NCBI RefSeq assembly: GCF_012955605.1
Contig: NZ_CP052135.1
Location: 2,616,711-2,680,710, forward strand
DNA: 64,000 nucleotides
Source: Bacillus fonticola
Lineage (GTDB): Bacteria > Bacillota > Bacilli > Bacillales > JC228
Direction of reading: 5' to 3'
The position numbers were made by a program, and so were the translations under genes. This document shows, piece by piece, positions 54,239 to 61,716 of this stretch (positions within the stretch are counted from its first letter, which is position 1; the number at the start of each line of letters is the position of its first letter). The notes under the pieces were generated by a model that saw nothing but the letters and a program-made list of their open reading frames with translations, searched no databases and was not told where the DNA came from.

Positions 54239-55435
54239 TTATACCCCAATAGGCTCCATCGGCCCAAACTGCTCCGTAAAAATCCGACTTTCCGGAACAC
54301 CGATCTCCCCTAACAGCTGGCTAACATGTCCGATCATCGCCACAGGTCCACACAGTGCTACATTAAACTCTCCTTCTGGCAAAAAGCGTTCTAGCAGTTC
54401 CTTCGTGATATGACCTGTGAAAGATACGCTTTCATCCATTGGTGTTGTCGCGTCGGATATTCCGAAGACTGCATTGGCATTCGGCATTTCCGCCACGAGA
54501 CTTTCTACTTGTCCTTTAAACGCCATGACTTGTAAGGAGCGTGCCGTTTGAATCCATGTAACAGAATGGTTTGGGTCGTGAAGTTTGATAGCTTGAAGCA
54601 TCGCAAACAATGGTGTAGCCCCAACTCCTCCGCCGATGAACACGATCGGTTCGTTGCTTTCCATATCGATTGCAAACGTTCCGGCTGGTGCACTTAACTC
54701 GATCTTGTCACCAACTTTTACGTTGTCATGTAAATATTGAGATACGTCCCCTTTTTGTTCTTTTTTCACGCTGAATCGGTAACTGGAATCACCCGATAAG
54801 CTCGTTAAACTGTAGTGTCTGTTTGCCCAGTATCCACCTTCCTCTGCTTTGACTCGAACGGTGATGTACTGTCCTGGGGTGAAGGAAGCGACTGTATTCG
54901 TATGGATCGGGTCAACTTCGAATGTGGTGACCTCTTCGCTTTCCCGAATAATTTTGCTAACAAGGAATGGCTGGAACCCTTCCCATCCGCCTTGTTGCTG
55001 TTCGGTTTCTTCGTAAAGAGCTTTTTCTGCATCGATAAATACTTGGGCTAGTGCTCCGTATGTTTCGCCCCAAGCGGTGATAATATCGTCTGTCGCAGCG
55101 TCTCCGAGTACATCTTTAATTGCTCGCAGCAAATATTCACCGACGATCGGGTAATGTTCTGGTTTCACCTGCAAACTTCTATGTTTGTGTGCAACAAGCT
55201 CTACTGTTCCTTGCAAAACACTCCAATCGTCAATGTTTTGCGCAGCCGCTAATACTGCGTGAGCCAATGCTCTAGGCTGCTGTCCTTGTGCTTGGTTTTT
55301 TGCGTTAAAAATGTTTTTCAAATCGGGATAGTCTGCAAAAAGTGTTTTGTAAAAGTGTGTGGTGATCGTTTCGCCATGTTCCACTAATACTGGTACTGTT
55401 GCCTTCACTGTTTCTCGAGTTTGTTGAGATAACAT
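54239..55435 (-). CDS. hmp: Flavohemoglobin Hmp (nitric oxide dioxygenase)
   Basis: Hmp turns NO and O2 into nitrate using NADPH. The 398-residue protein has a globin domain (1-138; proximal His in HKHRSLQV, H85), the FAD-binding domain (NRHYSLTS near 208), and the NAD domain (IVFIGGGVGATPLFAML near 268-284; VALCGPVAMI near 360). Full length. It diverges from nsrR, with NsrR-like sites between them. Confidence 0.97.
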   Translation of the reverse strand: MLSQQTRETVKATVPVLVEHGETITTHFYKTLFADYPDLKNIFNAKNQAQGQQPRALAHAVLAAAQNIDDWSVLQGTVELVAHKHRSLQVKPEHYPIVGEYLLRAIKDVLGDAATDDIITAWGETYGALAQVFIDAEKALYEETEQQQGGWEGFQPFLVSKIIRESEEVTTFEVDPIHTNTVASFTPGQYITVRVKAEEGGYWANRHYSLTSLSGDSSYRFSVKKEQKGDVSQYLHDNVKVGDKIELSAPAGTFAIDMESNEPIVFIGGGVGATPLFAMLQAIKLHDPNHSVTWIQTARSLQVMAFKGQVESLVAEMPNANAVFGISDATTPMDESVSFTGHITKELLERFLPEGEFNVALCGPVAMIGHVSQLLGEIGVPESRIFTEQFGPMEPIGV

Positions 55436-55457
55436 GCGTTCACCCTCCGTTTAGATA

Positions 55458-55526
55458 ATGTGTATGTTAAGTACATCTTTATCGTACTCCGTTTATTCCC
55501 CGAAAGATATATAACAAATACATCTT
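55458..55526 (-). promoter_or_regulatory. Two NsrR-like operators upstream of hmp
   Basis: Site 1 (55504-55526) is AAGATGTAT-N5-ATATATCTT on the minus strand, a 9-bp inverted repeat with one mismatch. Site 2 (55458-55476) reads ATGTACTTAACATACACAT, near the NsrR consensus ATGTATTTTAAATACAT. They lie between hmp and the divergent nsrR gene. Confidence 0.65.
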
Positions 55527-55577
55527 TAATAAAATCGCCACATTTTCGGAACGTGTCGATTTGGCGTATAGTAAGGA

Positions 55578-55641
55578 TGAAAGGCTAAGTTCGCGACGTC
55601 CTATCGCAACGCCTTTCTGACCCACGTCCTGTGGGCCCAAG
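55578..55641 (-). repeat. GC-rich palindromic element, family R, copy c
   Basis: On the minus strand: GGGCCCACAGGACGTGGGTC, AGAAAGGCGTTGCGATAGG, then GCGAACTTAGCCTTTC. The closest relatives are copies at 14526 and 63875. It lies just before the nsrR ribosome site and could shape the nsrR leader. Confidence 0.7.
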
Positions 55642-55665
55642 AATTCGTTCGAAAAGGTGACCGAC

Positions 55666-56115
55666 ATGCGCTTAACGCAATACACAGATTTCTCCCTCCG
55701 CGTCCTCATTTACTTGACAGCGCTATCCGAGGAGGAGCGAGCAAACATTCAACAGATTGCTGACGCTTATAACATTTCTAAAAATCATTTGATGAAAGTG
55801 GTTCACCAGTTGGCAAAACTCGGCTATGTGGAGTCGACGCGCGGACGGGGTGGTGGGATTCGATTAAATAAACATCCGCGTGACATTAATATCGGAGAAG
55901 TCGTTCGTGTAACAGAAGACGATTTTCATTTAGTGGAATGCTTTGACCGTGAAAAAAATACGTGCGTCCTCTCGCCATCGTGTCGATTGAAGGGCGTGCT
56001 GTATGAAGCGTTACAGGCGTATTTGGCTGTGTTAGATGAGTATACGTTAGAGGATTTGACTCGGAATCGAGGAATGTTGCGAGAATTGCTTGGGGGTTTA
56101 GGAAATGAAGGGTAA
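55666..56115 (+). CDS. nsrR: Nitric-oxide sensing repressor NsrR (Rrf2 family)
   Basis: A 149-residue Rrf2-family regulator: MRLTQYTDFSLRVLIYLTAL, helix-turn-helix NIQQIADAYNISKNHLMKVV, RGRGGGIRL wing, and the Fe-S cluster cysteines C92, C100 and C106 (ECFDREKNTC, SPSC). NO attacks the cluster and releases hmp. The start is ATG at 55666, 6 bases from AAGGTG; GTG at 55657 would overlap that ribosome site. It diverges from hmp. A hairpin without T-tract at 56136-56158 follows the stop. Confidence 0.93.
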   Translation: MRLTQYTDFSLRVLIYLTALSEEERANIQQIADAYNISKNHLMKVVHQLAKLGYVESTRGRGGGIRLNKHPRDINIGEVVRVTEDDFHLVECFDREKNTCVLSPSCRLKGVLYEALQAYLAVLDEYTLEDLTRNRGMLRELLGGLGNEG

Positions 56116-56135
56116 AGGTATGCAGTTCATGTACA

Positions 56136-56158
56136 AGCACCCTGAGTGATTGGGTGCT
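56136..56158 (+). other. Hairpin without T-tract after nsrR
   Basis: Perfect 7-bp stem AGCACCC/GGGTGCT with a 9-base loop, just before array 3. It is terminator-like but lacks a T-run. Confidence 0.5.
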
Positions 56159-56177
56159 CCACTACGTTTCGGTGCAG

Positions 56178-57052
56178 CTATCCGACGTTCGCGATCCGCT
56201 ATCCGATGTTCGCGACACGCTATCCGACGTTCGCGGCTCGCTATCCGATGTTCGCGACTCGCTATCCGATGTTCGCGACACGCTATCCGACGTTCGCGGC
56301 TCGCTATCCGATGTTCGCGACACGCTATCCGATGTTCGCGACACGCTATCCGACGTTCGCGACACGCTATCCGACGTTCGCGACACGCTATCCGACGTTC
56401 GCGACACGCTATCCGACGTTCGCGGCTCGCTATCCGATGTTCGCGACACGCTATCCGATGTTCGCGACTCGCTATCCTGTGTTCGCGACCCACTATCCGA
56501 CGTTCGCGGCTCGCTATCCGACGTTCGCGACACGCTATCCGACGTTCGCGACACGCTATCCGATGTTCGCGACTCGCTATCCGACGTTTACGACCCGCTA
56601 TCCGACGTTCACGACACGCTATCCGATGTTCGCGACACGCTATCCGACGTTCGCGACACGCTATCCGACGTTCGCGGCTCGCTATCGGACGTTCGCGACA
56701 CGCTATCCGATGTTCGCGACACGCTATCCGACGTTCGCGACCCACTATCCGATGTTCGCGATCCGCTATCCTGTGTTCGCAGCACGCTATCCTGTGTTCG
56801 CAGCACGCTATCCGACGTTCGCGATCCGCTATCCTGTGTTCGCGACCCGCTATCCTGTGTTCGCAGCACGCTATCCGACGTTTACGACCCGCTATCCGAC
56901 GTTCGCGACACGCTATCCGACGTTCGCGATCCGCTATCCTGTGTTCGCGACTCGCTATCCGACGTTCGCGACACGCTATCCGATGTTCGCGACACGCTAT
57001 CCGACGTTCGCGACACGCTATCCGATGTTCGCGACACGCTATCCGATGTTTG
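56178..57052. repeat. Tandem array 3: 41 full units of 21 bp plus a decayed unit
   Basis: Units start at 56178 and recur every 21 bases to 57039 without indels. The constant core is CTATCCGACGTTCGCGA (GAC/GAT alternation in the centre) with a 4-base tail such as CACG, CTCG, TCCG, CCCG; a CGGCTCG type and a TGTGTTCGCAG type also occur. The unit differs from that of arrays 1-2, though TATCCG and TCGCG are shared. It lies between the convergent genes nsrR and the SIS gene, with no normal terminator on either side. The length is a multiple of three, so every frame is open and gives heptad-like chains such as LSDVRDT; no start signals are seen. Confidence 0.95.
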
Positions 57053-57081
57053 GGGTCGACTCCCGTTAAAAATTGGGTTCC

Positions 57082-57819
57082 CTACCCTAGCCCTCGCATC
57101 AACAGCGGGATTCGCGCTCCATACCTCGCAATCAACGCTTCGTTCCGGTCGTCAGCTCCTTCGATGTTCCCGCTTAAAAATATGGGAGCCTCTATTCCTT
57201 GGTCGGCTAGCCAGCCAATTGCTTCTGCAAACATCGCTTGCAAAATGGCGGCCCCGATTACTGTTGATGTCGGGGTGAACGGGACGGGTACTTTTGGATG
57301 TTGTAGCACCGCATCCCCTGGCACTGATGCGTTATCGATCACCAAGTCGCCTACCTCATACAATCGCTTGCCGGAGCTATGTCTTGATGGTTGTAGAAGC
57401 GAGTATTCCTTGGAAGTAATGACAATGACTGGAATCCCCTTTTCCTTTGCCCTCATAGCTACGTCAATAGGGACTGGGTTTCGTCCTGATGTGGAGATCA
57501 CGATGCACAGATCCCCTTCTTGAAAGTCCACCTCATTCAGAAAAGTATCCGCATAGCCTTCTTTTCTTTCCAATTGGGAAGAACGGACAGCCCCTTCGTG
57601 CAGCATGAGTGGCTCGTGTAAAATGGGCGAGATGGGCACGAGTCCGCCTGCACGATAGAACACGTCTAACGTCAACAGGTGAGAATGTCCGCATCCGAAC
57701 AAGTGAATGATGCCCCCATGTTGAATGGCTTTTCCAATCCATCGACCTGCTTGTAAAACCTCTTTAGACTCCATAACGTCCATGCGTTTCTGTAGCTCTT
57801 TTGCATAAGTAGTTCTCAT
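57082..57819 (-). CDS. SIS-domain sugar-phosphate protein (UPF0309 type)
   Basis: A 245-residue protein with a SIS domain: GGIIHLFGCGHSHLL (about 35-49), VISTSGRNPVPIDVAMRAKEKG (about 108-129, in two parts), VPFTPTSTVIGAAILQ (about 180-195). SIS domains isomerise or bind phospho-sugars, often amino sugars. It is the last gene of the PTS operon, directly after the creatininase-family gene. The substrate is unknown. MurQ-type etherase is an alternative, but its signature (ExxNxxS-like) is not seen. Confidence 0.85.
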   Translation of the reverse strand: MRTTYAKELQKRMDVMESKEVLQAGRWIGKAIQHGGIIHLFGCGHSHLLTLDVFYRAGGLVPISPILHEPLMLHEGAVRSSQLERKEGYADTFLNEVDFQEGDLCIVISTSGRNPVPIDVAMRAKEKGIPVIVITSKEYSLLQPSRHSSGKRLYEVGDLVIDNASVPGDAVLQHPKVPVPFTPTSTVIGAAILQAMFAEAIGWLADQGIEAPIFLSGNIEGADDRNEALIARYGARIPLLMRGLG

Positions 57820-57820
57820 G

Positions 57821-58558
57821 CTATCGGCTCCTTTCTGCTCGTGCCTTTTGCAACATCCGTACCATCCGCTTCACCGCTTCCTCTACGATGATCTCTCCCT
57901 TTTCCCTCGTAGCCTTCGTTGCTTCACCGAGAACCGCCGTCTCCGTAAACGTACTCCACGGGGTCGGAGTGTAGTCTGCCTCTTCAGGAATAACTGGATA
58001 ATCATCAATAGCTAAAGACATATCCACTTCTTCCTCAGCCAAATAAAGCATGATCGAAGTTTCAATTTCACATGCGTGCACGTAACTCGCATGAACAGGG
58101 TCAGACTCGCGTACTTGTGCAGAAGTTTCGCGCAAACCAGGATAAAAAAACGTATACGTGACGAGATCAGGGTGACGGCTCACTAATGTGCGAGCCGCTT
58201 CTTTTATGGCCACAGCATTTCCTAAGTGAGCATTGACGATTCCCAAAATTCGGATCCCTTTTGCGTACAAACTTTCACCGAGCTCTACGATGAATGGAAT
58301 CAACACGTCATTTGAAATGGATAAGCTCCCCGGGAAGTCTTGCAGGCTCCATACTTGTCCGAACGGTAATGTTGGCAAAACGTATGTGTTGGAAAGACGG
58401 TTTGCTAGTTTGTGGCTTAAGCGCTCTGCCAACACGTTATCTGTATCTAACGGCAAGTGAGGTCCGTGTGCTTCAACCGCTCCGATTGGTAGTAACACAA
58501 TCGTTTCGTCGTTCAATTTACTTTGAATAGTCGTTGAAGTTTCTTTTGCCCAACGCAT
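57821..58558 (-). CDS. Creatininase-family amidohydrolase
   Basis: A 245-residue protein of the creatinine amidohydrolase fold: LPIGAVEAHGPHLPLDTDNVLAE near 24-46 (split: LPIGAVEAHGPHLPL, DTDNVLAE) with the metal-binding E, H, D set; IRILGIVNAHLGN near 104-116 (the usual VNxHGGN has L in place of G); and HACEIETSIMLYLAEE near 160-175. The family includes creatininase, formamide hydrolases and MftE peptidases. Here a ring-opening or amide-cleaving role in sugar breakdown is suggested by the operon. ATG at 58558 follows GGAAGGAG; the frame to 58585 is not used. Confidence 0.85.
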   Translation of the reverse strand: MRWAKETSTTIQSKLNDETIVLLPIGAVEAHGPHLPLDTDNVLAERLSHKLANRLSNTYVLPTLPFGQVWSLQDFPGSLSISNDVLIPFIVELGESLYAKGIRILGIVNAHLGNAVAIKEAARTLVSRHPDLVTYTFFYPGLRETSAQVRESDPVHASYVHACEIETSIMLYLAEEEVDMSLAIDDYPVIPEEADYTPTPWSTFTETAVLGEATKATREKGEIIVEEAVKRMVRMLQKARAERSR

Positions 58559-58563
58559 ATCAG

Positions 58564-59556
58564 TCACTCCTTCCACGCAAAGCATCTTGCCGGGTTTTCT
58601 ACAAAAAACTTACGGATTAGACGCTCACCATCAAATCCAGCTCGTTCGGCTTCTTCTTGAAATCTCGGTACCCAATTCGCTACAATGTGCTGCAACCCGA
58701 GTCCGTAATCATAATGACTATAATAGGACTTTCTAGCAGTATCACCACTTACTAAAACATGATCTTCGTATCCTCTTTTAACAAGTTCTAAAATACATTC
58801 GATCCTTGTACTTTCCGGAGCATATTTGATCTTCCCAATCCCATCGAAAGAAAGATAAGCGCCTGTTCGTGCCACCTGCTCATGCACATACGAGTCTGGA
58901 TTACGATCCATATGCCCAAAGCTCACAAACTCTAGCGGCACCCCTTCCTGGCGTAAAATCTCAATTTGCTCTAAAGCCATCGTGCCGACTTCGGTATGCG
59001 AATGAACGGGTGCCTTCGTTGCGTGATGAGCACGGGCTACCGCTCGGATGGTTTTCTCTTCTAAAGGGGTGATGCGGTTGTAGCCAGTTCCGAACTTCAC
59101 CTGCCCAGCTCGAAACTGAGTCCCTTCTAACCCTTCCTCTACTTCGCGCACAACAAATTCAGTAAGCTCGTTTATCTCACTGGCTTCAATCCACTCTTCA
59201 AAAGTACCTCGATACCCAAGCACTCCTTGTAGGTGCTTAGGTATCGCTGCCTTCCACAAAAAGCTTTTATTAAAGCCGGCCGTACCGACAATGTGAATGC
59301 CTGTTTCTTCAGACAAAGTAGCTACAGCCTCGACATCTCTTCCGTAATCGACAGCGGTGGCGTCTATAATTGTTTGCACTCCGGCTTGTTTCACGTCTGT
59401 CATTTCCAGCTTTGTCTTCGCTGGGTCATCCAATAACAAATCGTCTTCTCCCTTTTCTACCCAATAAGGAGGACGACAAACGAGATGCTCATGACTATAC
59501 GTGAATCCTAGTTCTGTTGGTGAAATGTCTCCTCGTAATGTACGGATAAAATTCAT
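58564..59556 (-). CDS. Phosphotriesterase-family lactonase-like hydrolase (COG1735)
   Basis: A 330-residue TIM-barrel hydrolase of the phosphotriesterase homology family. Metal ligands: GFTYSHEHLV (HxH, about 17-26), the bridging Lys in AGQVKFGTGY (about 148-157), PVHSHTEVG (about 182), FGHMDRN (about 213), and LVSGDTARK (Asp about 268). Members near UlaA-type PTS genes have been shown to hydrolyse phospho-sugar lactones, so a phospholactonase role is inferred. ATG at 59556 is preceded by GGAGGG. It follows the EIIC gene and precedes the creatininase-family gene, whose start it nearly touches. Confidence 0.88.
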   Translation of the reverse strand: MNFIRTLRGDISPTELGFTYSHEHLVCRPPYWVEKGEDDLLLDDPAKTKLEMTDVKQAGVQTIIDATAVDYGRDVEAVATLSEETGIHIVGTAGFNKSFLWKAAIPKHLQGVLGYRGTFEEWIEASEINELTEFVVREVEEGLEGTQFRAGQVKFGTGYNRITPLEEKTIRAVARAHHATKAPVHSHTEVGTMALEQIEILRQEGVPLEFVSFGHMDRNPDSYVHEQVARTGAYLSFDGIGKIKYAPESTRIECILELVKRGYEDHVLVSGDTARKSYYSHYDYGLGLQHIVANWVPRFQEEAERAGFDGERLIRKFFVENPARCFAWKE

Positions 59557-59618
59557 CGTTATTCCCTCCAAATAGTTCGGCGGGGACTAGGAGTACCCAC
59601 CGAAATTTACTATGCGTT

Positions 59619-60914
59619 TTAGAAAAACAGTCCTGATAACAACCGAATGATCGGGCCTAAGATGAACATGTCAGAGTCTGCTGCCCACATCGCGGTGTCT
59701 GGAATTGTGCTAGCGATGAGGAAGCGCACCATAATGAATTGCCCCCACGCAACAACAGTTGAGGTGATAAATCCACCAAGCAAGGCACCGCGTACGCCAC
59801 CTGTTGCATTTCCGAATACACCTGCCGTTGCCCCATGGAAGAACAGCACGATCATTGTCGGGACAAAGATGTACGCCACTGTATTCCCGATCACGACCAA
59901 CCAGAGAAGAGCACCGACAAAGGCACCTAAAAACCCTAGAATGACTGCGTTCGGTGCATATGGAAAAACGACAGGTGCGTCTAGCGCTGGCTTTGCTCCA
60001 GGTACAATTTTCGTCGCGATCCCTTTGAAGGCAGGAACGATTTCACCGATGAACATGCGCACCCCCATCAAAACAACTGCGATCCCAGCAGCAAATGTAA
60101 ACGCTTGAATTAAAGAGTACACTATGAAACTTTGCTCTCCCGCTTGTGCGATCAACGCTTCAGAACCCTCCGTTCCTTTGAAAGAAACGACTAGCGCACC
60201 AACAAAGAATAAAATCCCCATCGTTAATGCGGTAATCACGTTGGAATCACGTAGAAACTCAAGTCCCTTTGGCAATTCAATTTTCTCAGAATCATTCTCT
60301 TTATTCCCTAGCCATTTCCCAGCCCAAGCCGCAAGCAAAGCAACGGAAGCAGACGTATGACCGAGGGCAATGTTGTCATTCCCCGTAATTTTGCGCATGT
60401 ACGGCTGGGTAATAGCAGGCTGCAACGTCCAGTAAATCCCCATAATAATAGATAGAAAGATAACAAGTGGCCAAAACGGTACAGCGCCAGCCTCATGCAC
60501 AACAACTCCCGCAAAAATCGTTGTCGTCCAAAACATCATATGTCCAGTCAGATAGATAAACTTAAAACGTGTGAAGCGAGCAAGCAACACGTTGATCAAA
60601 AATCCAATTGTCATCGCAAGTGTAATTGCACTGCCGTATTCCGATGTGAACGCTCCTTCTCCCATAAACTCCCCTAAGGAAGAGGTTTCAAGCCCAAATA
60701 CCTCCTTCCACATCGGTTCAAAAACGACTAATGCACCAACGATAATTCCAGAACCCGCTCCAATAATTAAAAAGCCGATAACTGCTTTTAAGGTTCCACC
60801 GATTAACTGACTGGCCGATTTCTTTTGCAAAAGTAGACCAACAAGGACAATAATCCCCAACATAATCGCTGGTGTTCCGAACAAGTTACTGGCTAACCAT
60901 TGAATAAATTCCAT
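59619..60914 (-). CDS. PTS EIIC permease, UlaA (ascorbate) family
   Basis: A 431-residue membrane protein with about ten to eleven helices. UlaA-family features include the N-terminal MEFIQWLASNLFGTPAIMLG, LIIGAGSGIIVGALVVFEPM, MRKITGNDNIALGHTSASVA, and a C-terminal MFILGPIIRLLSGLF. It moves a sugar acid-like substrate and phosphorylates it with EIIB. Family substrates include L-ascorbate but many are unassigned. No UlaD/UlaE/UlaF or UlaG homologues are in the operon, so ascorbate is unlikely. Confidence 0.92.
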   Translation of the reverse strand: MEFIQWLASNLFGTPAIMLGIIVLVGLLLQKKSASQLIGGTLKAVIGFLIIGAGSGIIVGALVVFEPMWKEVFGLETSSLGEFMGEGAFTSEYGSAITLAMTIGFLINVLLARFTRFKFIYLTGHMMFWTTTIFAGVVVHEAGAVPFWPLVIFLSIIMGIYWTLQPAITQPYMRKITGNDNIALGHTSASVALLAAWAGKWLGNKENDSEKIELPKGLEFLRDSNVITALTMGILFFVGALVVSFKGTEGSEALIAQAGEQSFIVYSLIQAFTFAAGIAVVLMGVRMFIGEIVPAFKGIATKIVPGAKPALDAPVVFPYAPNAVILGFLGAFVGALLWLVVIGNTVAYIFVPTMIVLFFHGATAGVFGNATGGVRGALLGGFITSTVVAWGQFIMVRFLIASTIPDTAMWAADSDMFILGPIIRLLSGLFF

Positions 60915-60945
60915 TTCTCTTCCCCCTCTGTTTTCTTACGATTAG

Positions 60946-61212
60946 TTATCCGAGATGACTAGATAGAGCTGTTTGAATCTCATTTTTGTCAAAATAGTTA
61001 TTCACGATCATGACCTTTGCACGAACCCCTTGCAAAGACGCTGATAGTTCTTGGCTCGTGACAATATAATCTGCATTCATACTAGAAGCCGTAGATACAT
61101 CTGTGTGCTCCACATCTGCAGACACGCCCAGTTCTTGTAGCACTTCCTCGACGGTCATTCGTAAAATTAAACTCGTTCCTTGACCTAATCCGCACACACA
61201 TAAAATTTTCAT
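60946..61212 (-). CDS. PTS EIIB, UlaB/SgaB type
   Basis: An 88-residue phosphocarrier. It begins MKILCVCGLGQGTSLILRM, where Cys7 matches the phospho-accepting Cys of UlaB (CGNGQG). It takes phosphate from EIIA and passes it to the sugar on EIIC. The ATG overlaps the EIIA stop by 4 bases. Confidence 0.93.
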   Translation of the reverse strand: MKILCVCGLGQGTSLILRMTVEEVLQELGVSADVEHTDVSTASSMNADYIVTSQELSASLQGVRAKVMIVNNYFDKNEIQTALSSHLG

Positions 61213-61652
61213 GCCTTCACCCCATCTACTAGATTTTGAATATCTTCATATTGTCTCGCTTGCTTTAATGCTGCGATCTTTCCTGCATCTCCGCAAAGCG
61301 CCATTAAACGACGCAATAGCGTTAAGTGCTCCCCGTTAGAAGATGCCCCTAACCCAAACACTAAATCGACTGGATCATTTTGCCGATGCCCGAATACGAC
61401 TGGTTTTTTTAACTGTACAAGAGAGACAGCAGCTTCCTTCACTCCGTCTTCAGGACGGGCGTGAGGCATGGCAATAGATGGCGCCAATACAAAATAAGGG
61501 CCGTTTTTTTGAAAAGATTGCACCATCGCTTTTACATAGTTGTTTGTTGCTGTATTTTGTTGTTCCAAAAGCTTTCCAGATGCGACAATCGCTTCTTCAG
61601 CTGTTTGACAGTCCACCTGAAACGTAACGAGATCTCTTCCTAAAAACTGCAT
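61209..61652 (-). CDS. PTS EIIA, mannitol/fructose type
   Basis: A 147-residue EIIA_2 domain protein. The phospho-accepting His is in LAPSIAMPHARPEDGV (H64). It follows the regulator by about 60 bases and starts the structural genes A-B-C. Confidence 0.93.
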   Translation of the reverse strand: MQFLGRDLVTFQVDCQTAEEAIVASGKLLEQQNTATNNYVKAMVQSFQKNGPYFVLAPSIAMPHARPEDGVKEAAVSLVQLKKPVVFGHRQNDPVDLVFGLGASSNGEHLTLLRRLMALCGDAGKIAALKQARQYEDIQNLVDGVKA

Positions 61653-61716
61653 ACCTGACGCCTCTTTCTTTTATATAGAGTGAACCTCCATTTTAATAAG
61701 GAGTTGGATTTTATTG

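Noticed and set aside
54239..56115. hmp-nsrR region as part of a mobile island with array 3
   Set aside because: No integrase, transposase or att-like repeats are seen; divergent hmp-nsrR is an ordinary arrangement.
56146..57523. Three long plus-strand frames through array 3 (heptads RYPTFAT, AIRRSRH, LSDVRDT) and two minus-strand frames
   Set aside because: A 21-bp unit free of stops opens every frame at once. Frames run on into the antisense of the SIS gene, and no ribosome site is present.
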